Source: UBA2638 sp046293135 (GTDB lineage: Bacteria; Pseudomonadota; Alphaproteobacteria; Micavibrionales; Micavibrionaceae). From it: a DNA stretch of 64,000 bases. A model generated the notes under the pieces. The model had not been told where the DNA came from. It searched no databases and was given only the letters and a program-made list of their open reading frames with translations. The stretch spans positions 496,001 to 560,000 of the forward strand of contig JBKBPR010000001.1 in assembly GCA_046293135.1 (NCBI GenBank), in the 5' to 3' direction. Position 1 is the first letter of the stretch, and each line of letters opens with the position of its first letter. Shown here in pieces: positions 1-8,306 of this stretch. The translations under genes and the position numbers were made by a program.

Positions 1-4
1 TTGT

Positions 5-1087
5 ATGAATAATCTTCAATTTTCTATGGCTGAAATTCTCTCGCTGTTCGGGGTGGTGCAGTGTGTATTTATCTTGGTCTACCTGTTTTCACGAGGGCAG
101 CAATTCAAGCAAATTTTATTTCCGGCCTTATATTTTCTTGTTCTTGGTGGGGCGTTCAGCCTTGATTTCGGGCAAAGGTTTATTGGCGAGCTGCACAATC
201 ATTATGAGCTTTGGGCATTGTCACTCTGGTTTTCCGGGCCTCCGTTAAGTGTTTTGGTTGTTTTGCAGCTTTGCGGTATTCATGTCAGTAATATTTTCTC
301 CTTAAGACGGTTATGGATTGTCGCTTTGCCTCCGATTGCTTTCTTTACGGCTTATGGTTTTTCATTGTTGGATCAATCTTGTGTAGCTTTTGAAAGCTGC
401 CAAAGTTTTTATAGCTGGTTCGTTGTTTTTGGAATTATAAGCGGTGCATTAAGTTTGCTAACGCTATGGATTGATAAAAGCCTTTTTCAGAATTTGCGTG
501 GCCAAAAGCTAGGGCAAGAACGTTATTGGCTCGTTTTGACGGTTATCATCAGTAATATTGTATTTGTCACACTAATGTTTTCGTATTTTAGTGATAATGT
601 AAGCTCTCTTGAAATTTCCCAGATTAGAACCGTCATTGGCCTCGTCTTTGTATATTTGGTTATGACGAGTCTGTTCCGTGTCTATCCTCAGCTTATTGAG
701 CTTAGAGGAGCAGCGTCAAATACGGATAAAAGCTTTTCCAAAGAGGACGAAATGATTGCTCGTGAAATTGAGCGGTTAATAGATAGAGATAAAATTTATC
801 ATGAATTTGGTATAGGCCGTAGCGAGATTGCACGTGAACTGGGTGTGCCTGAAACAACAATAACACGTGTGATTAATCAGAATTTCCAAAAATCAGTCCC
901 CCAGCTCCTTAATGAGCGGCGTATTCAAGACGCTAAGCGGCTTTTGGACCAGACGGAAGAGCCGATGTCCATTATTGCAAAAGAGGTTGGTTTTAACTCA
1001 GTCCCGACATTTAATAGAGTTTTTAAAGAGATTGAAGGCGTGACACCTTCCGAATATCGAAAAAATGCGCGCAATATTATCTATTAA
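5..1087 (+). CDS. AraC-family regulator with N-terminal membrane domain
   Basis: The first ~225 residues are a run of hydrophobic segments (about seven likely transmembrane helices). The last ~110 residues form an AraC/XylS double helix-turn-helix domain, with the second HTH around IAKEVGFNSVPTFNRVFKEIEG and a typical end (GVTPSEYRK). This layout is known for integral-membrane AraC regulators that sense an unknown signal and bind DNA from the membrane. The ATG is four bases from the window edge, so a ribosome site cannot be seen and a slightly longer protein is possible. The pseudopilin gene follows after ~260 bp on the same strand, which makes it a possible target, but nothing in the sequence shows this. 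The ligand is unknown. Confidence 0.85.
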   Translation: MNNLQFSMAEILSLFGVVQCVFILVYLFSRGQQFKQILFPALYFLVLGGAFSLDFGQRFIGELHNHYELWALSLWFSGPPLSVLVVLQLCGIHVSNIFSLRRLWIVALPPIAFFTAYGFSLLDQSCVAFESCQSFYSWFVVFGIISGALSLLTLWIDKSLFQNLRGQKLGQERYWLVLTVIISNIVFVTLMFSYFSDNVSSLEISQIRTVIGLVFVYLVMTSLFRVYPQLIELRGAASNTDKSFSKEDEMIAREIERLIDRDKIYHEFGIGRSEIARELGVPETTITRVINQNFQKSVPQLLNERRIQDAKRLLDQTEEPMSIIAKEVGFNSVPTFNRVFKEIEGVTPSEYRKNARNIIY

Positions 1088-1345
1088 AGGGGATTCTCAG
1101 GGATAAAAGGTTAAGGCTAAGTTTAATTTTCAGCTTGTTTTTTTATTTTGATATATAGGTTTCTCACTTTGTTTTTTTGATGATACCGAGTTGAAATTTT
1201 AAACCCTTGTTAACTCTAATCTATCAAATTGATAGTATAGCTTGGAGTGAAAAGCAGTACCAAATAGGGCTGTTTTTGCTGCTTGATAGCGGGTATACTC
1301 ATCAGACGAGTGATTCACTTTTTTCGAAAATAGGAGAAAACTTAA

Positions 1346-2065
1346 ATGAAACTACAAACTTTAAAAGACCGACAAAAGCAAAAGGGTTTTACCCTTGTTG
1401 AATTGGCGGTTGTTATGATTATCGTTGGTCTTTTGATCGGCGGGATTTTGAAAGGGCAAGAACTGATTGCCAATGCTCAGGTGTCTGCAACGATTTCACA
1501 GATCAAAGCGATTGAGGCTGCTGCATCGACTTTCCGCGATTCTTATCGTTCATTCCCGGGGGATATGGCCAATGCAACAGAGCGTTTGCCGAACTGTGAT
1601 GATCCATGTGACAATGGTGACGGGAACGGTCGTGTCAGTAACGCTCCGGGTGATGCTGCTGCTGCTGGTGACGAAGGATTCCTGTTCTTTAATCACCTGC
1701 TCAAAGCTGATTTGATCGGTGGTTTTGAAGGCACAGATGATACTGAATTTGGTCAAGGTCTTCCGGGAGCCAATGTCGGTGGTGGTTACTATGTTGGTTT
1801 CCATGGTGCTGGTGCTCTAGGCGAAAATGCCTCCGCACGCGGTGGGCATTATCTGTCTCTTCGTGGTTCACCTGATGTTCCTTCTGCACCTCTTGGCGCG
1901 TTGTCTGCTACGCAGGCCTCCAGAATCGATTCTAAAATCGATGATGGTGTTCCGAATACAGGTACAACATTTGCTGACAGTGAAGATGATTGTACTTCTA
2001 CTGATTTTTACGACACAGCGGGCAATCCATCAGGCTGTAACCTATACATGAGAATACAAGGCTAA
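1346..2065 (+). CDS. type IV pilin-like / pseudopilin protein
   Basis: The N-terminus has a short basic leader ending in KQKG, then FTLVELAVVMIIVGLLIGG. This is the classical prepilin peptidase site (cut after Gly, new N-terminal Phe, Glu at +5) followed by the hydrophobic assembly helix. The rest is a soluble domain of ~200 residues with two Cys pairs (NCDDPC near 85-90 and DDC...GC near the end) that could form disulfides, and an Asp/Gly/Asn-rich DNGDGNG stretch that could bind calcium. AGGAG lies 9 bp upstream of the ATG and a strong terminator follows. No pilus assembly genes are nearby, so it could be a minor pilin, a type II secretion pseudopilin or a stand-alone surface protein. Confidence 0.85.
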   Translation: MKLQTLKDRQKQKGFTLVELAVVMIIVGLLIGGILKGQELIANAQVSATISQIKAIEAAASTFRDSYRSFPGDMANATERLPNCDDPCDNGDGNGRVSNAPGDAAAAGDEGFLFFNHLLKADLIGGFEGTDDTEFGQGLPGANVGGGYYVGFHGAGALGENASARGGHYLSLRGSPDVPSAPLGALSATQASRIDSKIDDGVPNTGTTFADSEDDCTSTDFYDTAGNPSGCNLYMRIQG

Positions 2066-2092
2066 TCGCCTCCAAATTCTTACAAACAACGA

Positions 2093-2119
2093 AAGCCCGA
2101 CCTTGTGTCGGGCTTTTTT
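2093..2119 (+). terminator. Rho-independent terminator after the pseudopilin gene
   Basis: Stem AAGCCCGAC / GTCGGGCTT with a 5-nt loop, followed by a T run. It lies between the pseudopilin stop and the end of the convergent leuB gene; read on the minus strand the T run is poor, so it mainly serves the plus strand. Confidence 0.9.
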
Positions 2120-2150
2120 GTTGCGTCTTGTCGCAATAGGGGGCTTTTAT

Positions 2151-3263
2151 TCAAGCCGCGGCGGAAAGTGAGTTTGACAAAGCGGCAATAAGCGCATCGC
2201 CCATTTCGGTCGTGCTGACAGGTTTCATACCCGCTTCGGCGATATCTTTCGTGCGGATATTGGCATTGAGGACGCTCTGGACGGCGCTTTCGATCTTATC
2301 GGCGTAGTTGCCAGCGTTCAGTGAATAGCGCAGCGCCATTGAGAAGCTCAGGATCGTGGCGAGCGGATTGGCGATATTCTGCCCCGCTATGTCTGGCGCA
2401 GAGCCGTGGACAGGCTCATAGAGCCCAGGAACATCAGGCGCACCGAGGGAGGCCGAAGGCAGCATTCCCAGCGAGCCTGTGAGCATCGCCGCCTCATCGG
2501 ACAGGATATCGCCAAACAGGTTATCCGTCACAATAACATCAAACTGCGCAGGGGCGCGCAGGAGCTGCATCGCGCAGTTATCGGCATACATATGTTCCAG
2601 CGTCACATCAGCGTAATCAGAGGCGTGGAGCGCGGTTATATCCTCGCGCCAGAGCTTGCCTGATTCCATGACATTGGCCTTTTCGCACGATGTCACCTTG
2701 TTGCGGCGTTTACGCGCCAATTCAAAGGCCACGCGGCCGATACGGGTAATTTCGCCGGTTGTATAGCTTTGGGTGTTAAAGCCGCGCCTTTGGCCATCGG
2801 CAAGGGTTTCAATACCGCGCGGTTCACCGAAATAAACCCCGCCTGTCAGCTCGCGCACAATCAGGATATCCAGCCCGCGCACAATCTCGGGCTTGAGGCT
2901 GGAGGCCTCTACGAGCGCGTCAAACACAATCGCGGGGCGCAGATTGGCAAAGAGATCAAGCTCCTTACGCAGGCGAAGCAAACCCGCCTCAGGGCGCAGA
3001 TTATACGCCACACCGTCCCATTTGAGGCCGCCGACACTGCCCATGATGATCGCATCCATACCGCGTGCCAGCTCAAGGGTCTGATCGGCGAAAGGATGGC
3101 CATAGGCGTCATAAGCCGCCCCGCCGATGAAATCTTCTGTAATATCAAAGCCGAGCGGGGTATGCGCCTCAAGCCAGAAAATCAGCTTTTTGACCTCGTT
3201 CATGACCTCGGGGCCAATCCCGTCACCAGCCAGCAGCAGCAATTTAAAAGGGGTTTGTGTCAT
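2151..3263 (-). CDS. leuB: 3-isopropylmalate dehydrogenase
   Basis: NAD-dependent oxidative decarboxylation of 3-isopropylmalate to 2-oxoisocaproate in leucine synthesis. The 370-residue length is normal. Visible family motifs are GDGIGPEV near the N-terminus (13-20), the KANVMES stretch with the active-site Lys, and the metal-binding Asp region NLFGDILSDEAA, followed by the NAD-binding GSAPDIAGQNIANP loop. It is the last gene of a leuC-leuD-leuB set on the minus strand, 59 bp after leuD. The start ATG is followed by MTQTPFKLLLLAGDG, the usual N-terminus. leuA is not in this window. Confidence 0.97.
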   Translation of the reverse strand: MTQTPFKLLLLAGDGIGPEVMNEVKKLIFWLEAHTPLGFDITEDFIGGAAYDAYGHPFADQTLELARGMDAIIMGSVGGLKWDGVAYNLRPEAGLLRLRKELDLFANLRPAIVFDALVEASSLKPEIVRGLDILIVRELTGGVYFGEPRGIETLADGQRRGFNTQSYTTGEITRIGRVAFELARKRRNKVTSCEKANVMESGKLWREDITALHASDYADVTLEHMYADNCAMQLLRAPAQFDVIVTDNLFGDILSDEAAMLTGSLGMLPSASLGAPDVPGLYEPVHGSAPDIAGQNIANPLATILSFSMALRYSLNAGNYADKIESAVQSVLNANIRTKDIAEAGMKPVSTTEMGDALIAALSNSLSAAA

Positions 3264-3322
3264 GGTTTTCTCTCGTTTTTATACTCAGGACTTTATCTTT
3301 ATAACAAAATTTATAGCCAGTT

Positions 3323-3931
3323 TTATAGCCAAGGCTTTTCGGCCTTGCGGGTTTTCTCATAGCTTGCAATAGAGCCGGATTTTTGCAGCGTCAGGCCGAT
3401 ATCGTCAAGCCCGCCTATCAGGCAATGCTTGCGGAACGGGTCGATCTCGAAAGAAAAGGTGAATTTATTGCCGCGCGTAATCGTTTGCTTTTCAAGATCG
3501 ATTTCAATCGGTGCATCGGGGTTATCCTCGATTTCCTGCATAATCTGCGCGACTTGCTCCTTAGGCAGTGTGATAGGCAGCAGGCCGTTCTTAAAGCTGT
3601 TATTGAAGAAAATATCGGCAAAAGACGGGGCAATAATCGCGCGAAACCCCATATCGGCAATTGCCCATGGCGCATGCTCCCGCGAAGAGCCACAGCCGAA
3701 ATTCTCGCCCGTCACAAGGATCTCTGCGCCCTGATATTCGGGTTTGTTCGGCGGGAAATCCTCACGCGGGGTAACGCCATCCTCGTGATAGCGAATATCG
3801 AAAAATGCACTCACGCCCAGCCCCGTGCGCTTGACGGTTTTCAGGAATTGCTTGGGAATGATGATATCGGTATCAACATTCATCATCGGCAGCGGCGCGG
3901 CCTTGGCGGTCAGTGTGGTAAAAGGTTTCAT
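3323..3931 (-). CDS. leuD: 3-isopropylmalate dehydratase small subunit
   Basis: Swivelling subunit of isopropylmalate isomerase; pairs with LeuC to convert 2-isopropylmalate to 3-isopropylmalate. At 202 residues it has the family length. The conserved NVDTDIIIPKQFLK stretch is near residue 20 and the substrate-contacting GENFGCGSSREHAPWAI motif is near residues 76-92. It sits 47 bp after leuC and 59 bp before leuB, consistent with one transcript. Confidence 0.97.
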   Translation of the reverse strand: MKPFTTLTAKAAPLPMMNVDTDIIIPKQFLKTVKRTGLGVSAFFDIRYHEDGVTPREDFPPNKPEYQGAEILVTGENFGCGSSREHAPWAIADMGFRAIIAPSFADIFFNNSFKNGLLPITLPKEQVAQIMQEIEDNPDAPIEIDLEKQTITRGNKFTFSFEIDPFRKHCLIGGLDDIGLTLQKSGSIASYEKTRKAEKPWL

Positions 3932-3978
3932 GCTTGGCTCATCATAATTTTGTTGTGTTTTTTATAGTCTAATATTGC

Positions 3979-5391
3979 TTAAAGCAGCTCCCGCACATCG
4001 GTGAGGCGGCCTGTAATGGCGGCGGCGGCGGCCATTGCGGGGGAGAGAAGGTGAGTCCTGCCGCCCTTGCCCTGCCGTCCTTCAAAATTGCGGTTGGAGG
4101 TCGAGGCGCAGCGCTCCCCCGGTTTGAGCTGGTCGGGGTTCATCCCCAAACACATCGAGCAGCCCGGCTCGCGCCAGTCAAATCCAGCCTCAATCAGAAT
4201 ATCGGCAATGCCTTCCTCTTCGGCCATTATCTTGACAAGGCCGGAGCCGGGGACAACCATCGCCTCGACATTATCCGCAACCTTTTTGCCGTTGACGATG
4301 GCGGCGACAACGCGCAAATCCTCAATCCGCGCATTGGTGCAAGAGCCGATAAAAACCTTATCAACCTGAATATCGGTCATTTTTGTTCCGGCGCTCAGCC
4401 CCATATATTCGAGCATCCGCGCCGCTGATTTTTGTTTGTCCTCATTGGCAAAGCTTAGCGGATCGGGAACAGCGCCCGTAATTGGCACGACATCTTCAGG
4501 CGTTGTGCCCCATGTGACGATGGGTGCGATCTGGGCGGCATCCAGCACGACTTCACGGTCAAAGACAGCGCCTTCATCGCTATGCAGCGTTTTCCACCAC
4601 GCCAGAGCCTGATCCCAATGCGCACCTTGTGGCGCCATCGGACGGCCTTTCATATAGGCGAAGGTCGTTTCATCAGGGGCAATCATACCCGCGCGCGCGC
4701 CTGCTTCAATCGACATATTGCAAATGGTCATACGGCCTTCCATCGACAAAGCGCGGATAGCCTCACCCGCATATTCAATGACATAGCCTGTACCGCCCGC
4801 CGTGCCGATCTCACCGATAATCGCCAGAATGATATCCTTCGCGCCGACACCGGGGGCGCATTGGCCGTTCACGGTGATGCGCATGGTTTTGGCGGGTTTC
4901 TGGATCAGGCTTTGCGTGGCCAGAACGTGCTCGACCTCGGATGTGCCGATCCCGAAGGCCAGCGCCCCGAACGCGCCATGGGTGGAGGTGTGGCTATCGC
5001 CGCACACAATCGTCATTCCCGGCTGGGTAAAGCCTTGTTCAGGGCCGATAATATGAACGATGCCTTGGCGCTTATCGGTGATGTCAAAGAGCTGCACGCC
5101 AAATTCCGCGCAGTTCTCGCGCAGGGTTTCGATCTGGATACGGCTGTTTTCCTCCTCAATGAATTCGGCGCGGTCGGCGGAGGTCGGGACGTTGTGATCC
5201 ATCACCGCCAGCGTCTTTTCCGGCGCATGAACCGTACGTCCCGCTATTCTGAGGCCCTCAAAGGCCTGCGGGGAGGTGACCTCATGCACAAGATGGCGGT
5301 CGATATGGATCAGGCATGTGCCGCTCTCATCACGTTCAATCACATGATCGTCCCAGATTTTTTCGAATAAGGTGCGGGGCTGTTGCGTCAT
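3979..5391 (-). CDS. leuC: 3-isopropylmalate dehydratase large subunit
   Basis: Aconitase-family [4Fe-4S] subunit of isopropylmalate isomerase. The cluster ligands are seen in GSCTN and EPGCSMC, and the substrate loop in GDSHTSTHGAFGALAFGIGTSEVEH. The start was taken at the ATG at 5391 (MTQQPRTLFEKIW), which has AGGA about 8 bases upstream; a TTG seven codons earlier has no comparable site. It is the first gene of the leuCDB operon. An inverted repeat and an AT-rich promoter-like stretch lie upstream (see the regulatory entry). Confidence 0.97.
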   Translation of the reverse strand: MTQQPRTLFEKIWDDHVIERDESGTCLIHIDRHLVHEVTSPQAFEGLRIAGRTVHAPEKTLAVMDHNVPTSADRAEFIEEENSRIQIETLRENCAEFGVQLFDITDKRQGIVHIIGPEQGFTQPGMTIVCGDSHTSTHGAFGALAFGIGTSEVEHVLATQSLIQKPAKTMRITVNGQCAPGVGAKDIILAIIGEIGTAGGTGYVIEYAGEAIRALSMEGRMTICNMSIEAGARAGMIAPDETTFAYMKGRPMAPQGAHWDQALAWWKTLHSDEGAVFDREVVLDAAQIAPIVTWGTTPEDVVPITGAVPDPLSFANEDKQKSAARMLEYMGLSAGTKMTDIQVDKVFIGSCTNARIEDLRVVAAIVNGKKVADNVEAMVVPGSGLVKIMAEEEGIADILIEAGFDWREPGCSMCLGMNPDQLKPGERCASTSNRNFEGRQGKGGRTHLLSPAMAAAAAITGRLTDVRELL

Positions 5392-5421
5392 GGCGTATCC
5401 TGATGTGTTCAAGGGTGTTTT

Positions 5422-5470
5422 GGGTCTTTAATTTATATCCGGGGCGTTAAAAGTTTTTCCAGATTAACGC
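5422..5470 (-). promoter_or_regulatory. candidate leuC promoter with overlapping inverted repeat
   Basis: On the minus strand a TATAAA-like -10 lies roughly 40 bp before the leuC ATG. Just upstream is the inverted repeat GCGTTAA-N13-TTAACGC (5444-5450 and 5464-5470), whose arms are 20 bp apart centre to centre, about two helical turns. This would overlap the -35 region and fits a dimeric repressor or activator site. The regulator is unknown. Confidence 0.4.
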
Positions 5471-5619
5471 TAATTTAAACTTTCCAGAATATCATTTCAT
5501 TGTGTGTATGAATTGAAACAGAAAAAACAAACAAATTCAATTCGAAACAATGCTGGCGGTGCGAAACAATTTGCTTCAGTCAGCCAAAGACAAACGATGG
5601 CAATAGAGGGTATCGGATT

Positions 5620-6276
5620 ATGGGTGTTATTGGGTATATTCAGGAGCTTTTTAAGTTCAATTCTGAGAATGAAGCTCTGGGCAACATGGATATTGTTGTA
5701 CCGCTCAACAGTACGGCGGCCTATGTTGGGCATGAGGGGCAGGGGGATATTCGTGAAATTCCCGAAAGCGTTTTATCCGCTTATAACGGTGCAAATCTGG
5801 TGCAACCGGCGGAATTGTCAAATGATGCGATTGTAAGCGGGCAGGTTGCTGCGCTTAACCGGGCGATGGATTTTGTCGATTGGCGCTATTATTCGGGTGA
5901 TCCGGAAGCGCTCCAAGATATTGATCCCTATGAAGCGCATAATGCGATTGTCGAAAGTGGAATTATTGAGGCATTGGCCTTAACCCTTCAAGATGCCAAT
6001 CATGGGTTCGTATCGTATGAATATGATCTGGGCGATAGTGAGGGGCGTGCGGCACATGATGGAACGCTTGCAAGATTGGAAGCGATGGATGCCGCTTATA
6101 ATGCGCTTTTACAGGCGCGTGACTTACCGGAATATTCTCATGATTTGATGAACCAGCTGGAAAATACACCGCTGATTTCATTGGATGAAAAAGTGAAGAT
6201 CGGCGAGCAGGTACAGCCGTCAGGAATTGAAAGTAATGATGTTATTATGCCGCGCCCAGATGCGCTTACTCCTTAG
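5620..6276 (+). CDS. uncharacterised protein
   Basis: 218 residues, not recognised. AGAGGG sits 9 bases before the ATG, which supports the start. The protein is acidic and mostly soluble, with no signal peptide and no transmembrane segment; the middle (about 70-170) looks helical with many Ala, Glu and Asp. It is followed after 30 bp by another small gene on the same strand, so the two may share a transcript. Two copies of CGAAACAAT, 19 bp apart, precede it at 5543-5570. No function can be assigned. Confidence 0.7.
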   Translation: MGVIGYIQELFKFNSENEALGNMDIVVPLNSTAAYVGHEGQGDIREIPESVLSAYNGANLVQPAELSNDAIVSGQVAALNRAMDFVDWRYYSGDPEALQDIDPYEAHNAIVESGIIEALALTLQDANHGFVSYEYDLGDSEGRAAHDGTLARLEAMDAAYNALLQARDLPEYSHDLMNQLENTPLISLDEKVKIGEQVQPSGIESNDVIMPRPDALTP

Positions 6277-6306
6277 GATATACAATTAAAACATGAGGTA
6301 TGTGAC

Positions 6307-6576
6307 ATGAAAATCAGAGCAGAGTTTTTAAAAAATGCCAGAGGCGATGCGTTTATCAAATTTTTTGATCCGGCCTATGTGCGGGCGGATATTATCCTGC
6401 TCGACCGCAAGAACAGGTCGCTTTATGCTGTGCTGCATGAAAGCGAGCATTTTCTCGGTGACCTTGATGATGAAATGATGAGCGTCTTCGCGGAGTGTAA
6501 GGAAATTCATTTGACAGGGATGCTGGCCAATAAGAAGGCCGTGAACCTGAAAGCGCCGCTGACTGTTACAGAGTAG
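6307..6576 (+). CDS. uncharacterised small protein
   Basis: 89 residues, not recognised. The gene starts 30 bp after the preceding unknown gene and has a GAGG site before the ATG. The sequence (starting MKIRAEFLKNARGDAF) is a compact mix of beta-like and helical segments, with no membrane segment or cysteine pair. Likely cytoplasmic. A strong terminator follows at 6617-6638. Its pairing with the upstream gene is the only functional hint. Confidence 0.65.
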   Translation: MKIRAEFLKNARGDAFIKFFDPAYVRADIILLDRKNRSLYAVLHESEHFLGDLDDEMMSVFAECKEIHLTGMLANKKAVNLKAPLTVTE

Positions 6577-6616
6577 AGAGTAGGGCGGCAGTTAGAGATT
6601 TTTGATATTATTCAAG

Positions 6617-6638
6617 TGGGGCGTTTCGCCCCATTTTT
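6617..6638 (+). terminator. Rho-independent terminator (GGGGCG/CGCCCC)
   Basis: TGGGGCG-TTT-CGCCCCA followed by TTTTT, 40 bp after the stop of the 6307-6576 gene. It is the first of several GGGGCG/CGCCCC elements in this gap. Confidence 0.85.
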
Positions 6639-6645
6639 CGTTCCC

Positions 6646-6718
6646 AAGTGGGGCGAAGGGTTTGTTAAATATTTCAGTATGTTAGAGGCTTTCGCCCCAC
6701 TCGCCCCACTCGCCCCAG
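6646..6718. repeat. CGCCCCACT tandem repeats with complementary copies
   Basis: CGCCCCACT occurs as about three head-to-tail copies at 6692-6718. A complementary GTGGGGCGAA lies at 6648-6657 and can pair with the first copy (TTCGCCCCAC) across a ~30-nt loop. The adjacent terminator uses the same GGGGCG core, so several alternative hairpins are possible in the gap between two convergent transcription units. Confidence 0.6.
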
Positions 6719-6750
6719 TTGTTTTTTTGGATTACACGGACAGAGCAATG

Positions 6751-6771
6751 AAAAAAGGGCGCAGAGCGCCC
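6751..6771 (-). terminator. Rho-independent terminator of the rplS operon
   Basis: Read on the minus strand: GGGCGC-TCT-GCGCCC followed by six T, about 85 bp after the rplS stop. It ends the trmD-rplS transcript. Confidence 0.9.
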
Positions 6772-6856
6772 CTTGATACACAACAATTTAGGATAAAATT
6801 CCTTAATTGTCAAATTTATTTTATTTACCTGCGCCGTATTTGCGGCCAAACAGTGC

Positions 6857-7453
6857 TTATTCGCTTGCGCCCTCAGCAGGTGCGGCGGCACCAGCCTCAG
6901 CGGCGGCGGCTTCTTCGGCAGCTTTTGCTTCCGCAGCCTTGGCTTCGGCAGCAGCTTTTTCAGCAGCGGCCTTTTTCGCAGCATCTTCTTTTTTGATTTC
7001 TTCGCGGCGGGCTTTCTTCTCAGCCTGCTTTGCCTTTCTGCGTTCTGTTTGTGAAATCTCCTGCAAGCTCTCATCTTTGGTTTCGATGCCGTAACCTGTT
7101 GTCCGCTCAACGATACGGGCAGACTTACCGCTACGATCACGCAGGTAGTAAAGCTTCGCACGGCGAACAGAACCGCGGCGCACGAGTTCAATGGAGTCAA
7201 TACGGGAGCTCCAGAGCGGGAATACACGCTCAACGCCTTCGCCGTAGCTGATTTTGCGGACAGTAAAGCTGGCATTCACGCCGTTATTGGTGCGGGCGAT
7301 ACAAACGCCTTCGAATGCCTGAATACGCTCACGCGTACCTTCTTTAACGCGGACATTGACCTTAACGGTATCCCCGGGGCCGAATTCTGGAATTTCTTTT
7401 GTGCCTTGAAGCTGGGCAAGTTGCTTGGCTTCGAATTTTTGTAATGTATTCAT
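6857..7453 (-). CDS. rplS: 50S ribosomal protein L19 with C-terminal extension
   Basis: The first ~120 residues are L19 (EIPEFGPGDTVKVNVRVKEG, RSGKSARIVERT), at the 30S-50S interface. The usual protein is ~115-130 residues; this one continues with ~75 residues that are almost entirely Ala, Glu and Lys, first basic (QAEKKARREEIKKED) and then acidic. This is likely a long helix or disordered tail. AGGAAC precedes the ATG. It is the last gene of a minus-strand block that includes trmD, rimM and rpsP, a classical order. The S16 protein of the same block has a similar tail. Confidence 0.97.
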   Translation of the reverse strand: MNTLQKFEAKQLAQLQGTKEIPEFGPGDTVKVNVRVKEGTRERIQAFEGVCIARTNNGVNASFTVRKISYGEGVERVFPLWSSRIDSIELVRRGSVRRAKLYYLRDRSGKSARIVERTTGYGIETKDESLQEISQTERRKAKQAEKKARREEIKKEDAAKKAAAEKAAAEAKAAEAKAAEEAAAAEAGAAAPAEGASE

Positions 7454-7579
7454 CGTTTTGTTCCTTTTAATTTATCGGATCCCGTATATCGGAAATTGCT
7501 TGGTTTTCCGGCGGATCACTTGTCTTTTTCTAAAAGCAGTCCGTTTTATATGTGGAAATTCAGGTATTTGCAAGTATTT

Positions 7580-8293
7580 TTATGGCTTGTTGAGCAAATC
7601 CGGCCTGATTTTTTGCGTAATGGCGCGGGATTGCGTTTCGCGCCAGTCTTCTATCGCCTTATGATTGCCCGATTTCAGCACGTCGGGAACGCTATGAAGC
7701 GTGCCGCTTGCATCCGTCCATTCGGCGGGTTTGGTGTAATGCGGATATTCGAGCAGCCCGCCGCGTTCGGGTGAGAAGCTCTCCTCCGGCGCGGTTTGCG
7801 CATTGCCCATCACCCCCGGCAGCAAGCGTATGCAGGCATCCATCAGCACCAGCGCGGCCGGCTCGCCGCCAGAAAGCACGTAATCGCCGATGGAAATTTC
7901 CTCATAGCCGCAAGCATCGAGAACACGCTGGTCAACGCCCTCATAACGCCCGCAGAGCAGGGTCACGGCGGTTTGGGGCTGCGCCAGATCTCGCACGATT
8001 TGCTGGGTGAGCGGCCTGCCGCGCGGGGAGAGGTATATTTTACGGCCTGTTTCGCTCTTGCCGCCAATCGCGCGGGTGCCGGCTTCCAGGCAATCGGGGC
8101 GCATAACCATGCCCGCGCCGCCGCCATAGGGCGTATCATCGACGGCCTTATGCACGCCAAGGCCGAAATCGCGAATATTGATGCAGCGATAGTTCCATAG
8201 TCCGCCTTCAAGCGCTTTGCCGCTGAGCGAATGGCCAAGCGAGCCGGGGAACATCTCCGGAAACAGGGTCAGAATGTTGAAATGCAACGCCAT
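7580..8293 (-). CDS. trmD: tRNA (guanine-N1)-methyltransferase
   Basis: SAM-dependent methylation of G37 in tRNAs that read CNN codons, guarding the reading frame. SPOUT-fold motifs are visible: LTLFPEMFPG at the N-terminus, PYGGGAGMVMRPD, LLCGRYEGVDQRV and the knot region EISIGDYVLSGGEPAA. The start was taken at the ATG at 8293 (MALHFNILTLFPEM), the usual N-terminus; a TTG nine codons upstream would overlap the preceding gene. It follows an unknown gene by ~13 bp and precedes rplS by ~125 bp. Confidence 0.96.
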   Translation of the reverse strand: MALHFNILTLFPEMFPGSLGHSLSGKALEGGLWNYRCINIRDFGLGVHKAVDDTPYGGGAGMVMRPDCLEAGTRAIGGKSETGRKIYLSPRGRPLTQQIVRDLAQPQTAVTLLCGRYEGVDQRVLDACGYEEISIGDYVLSGGEPAALVLMDACIRLLPGVMGNAQTAPEESFSPERGGLLEYPHYTKPAEWTDASGTLHSVPDVLKSGNHKAIEDWRETQSRAITQKIRPDLLNKP

Positions 8294-8306
8294 AATGGAA
8301 AACAGC

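Noticed and set aside
4582..5370. A 262-codon open frame antisense to leuC
   Set aside because: LeuC is fully conserved on the other strand; the antisense product has no domain or ribosome site.
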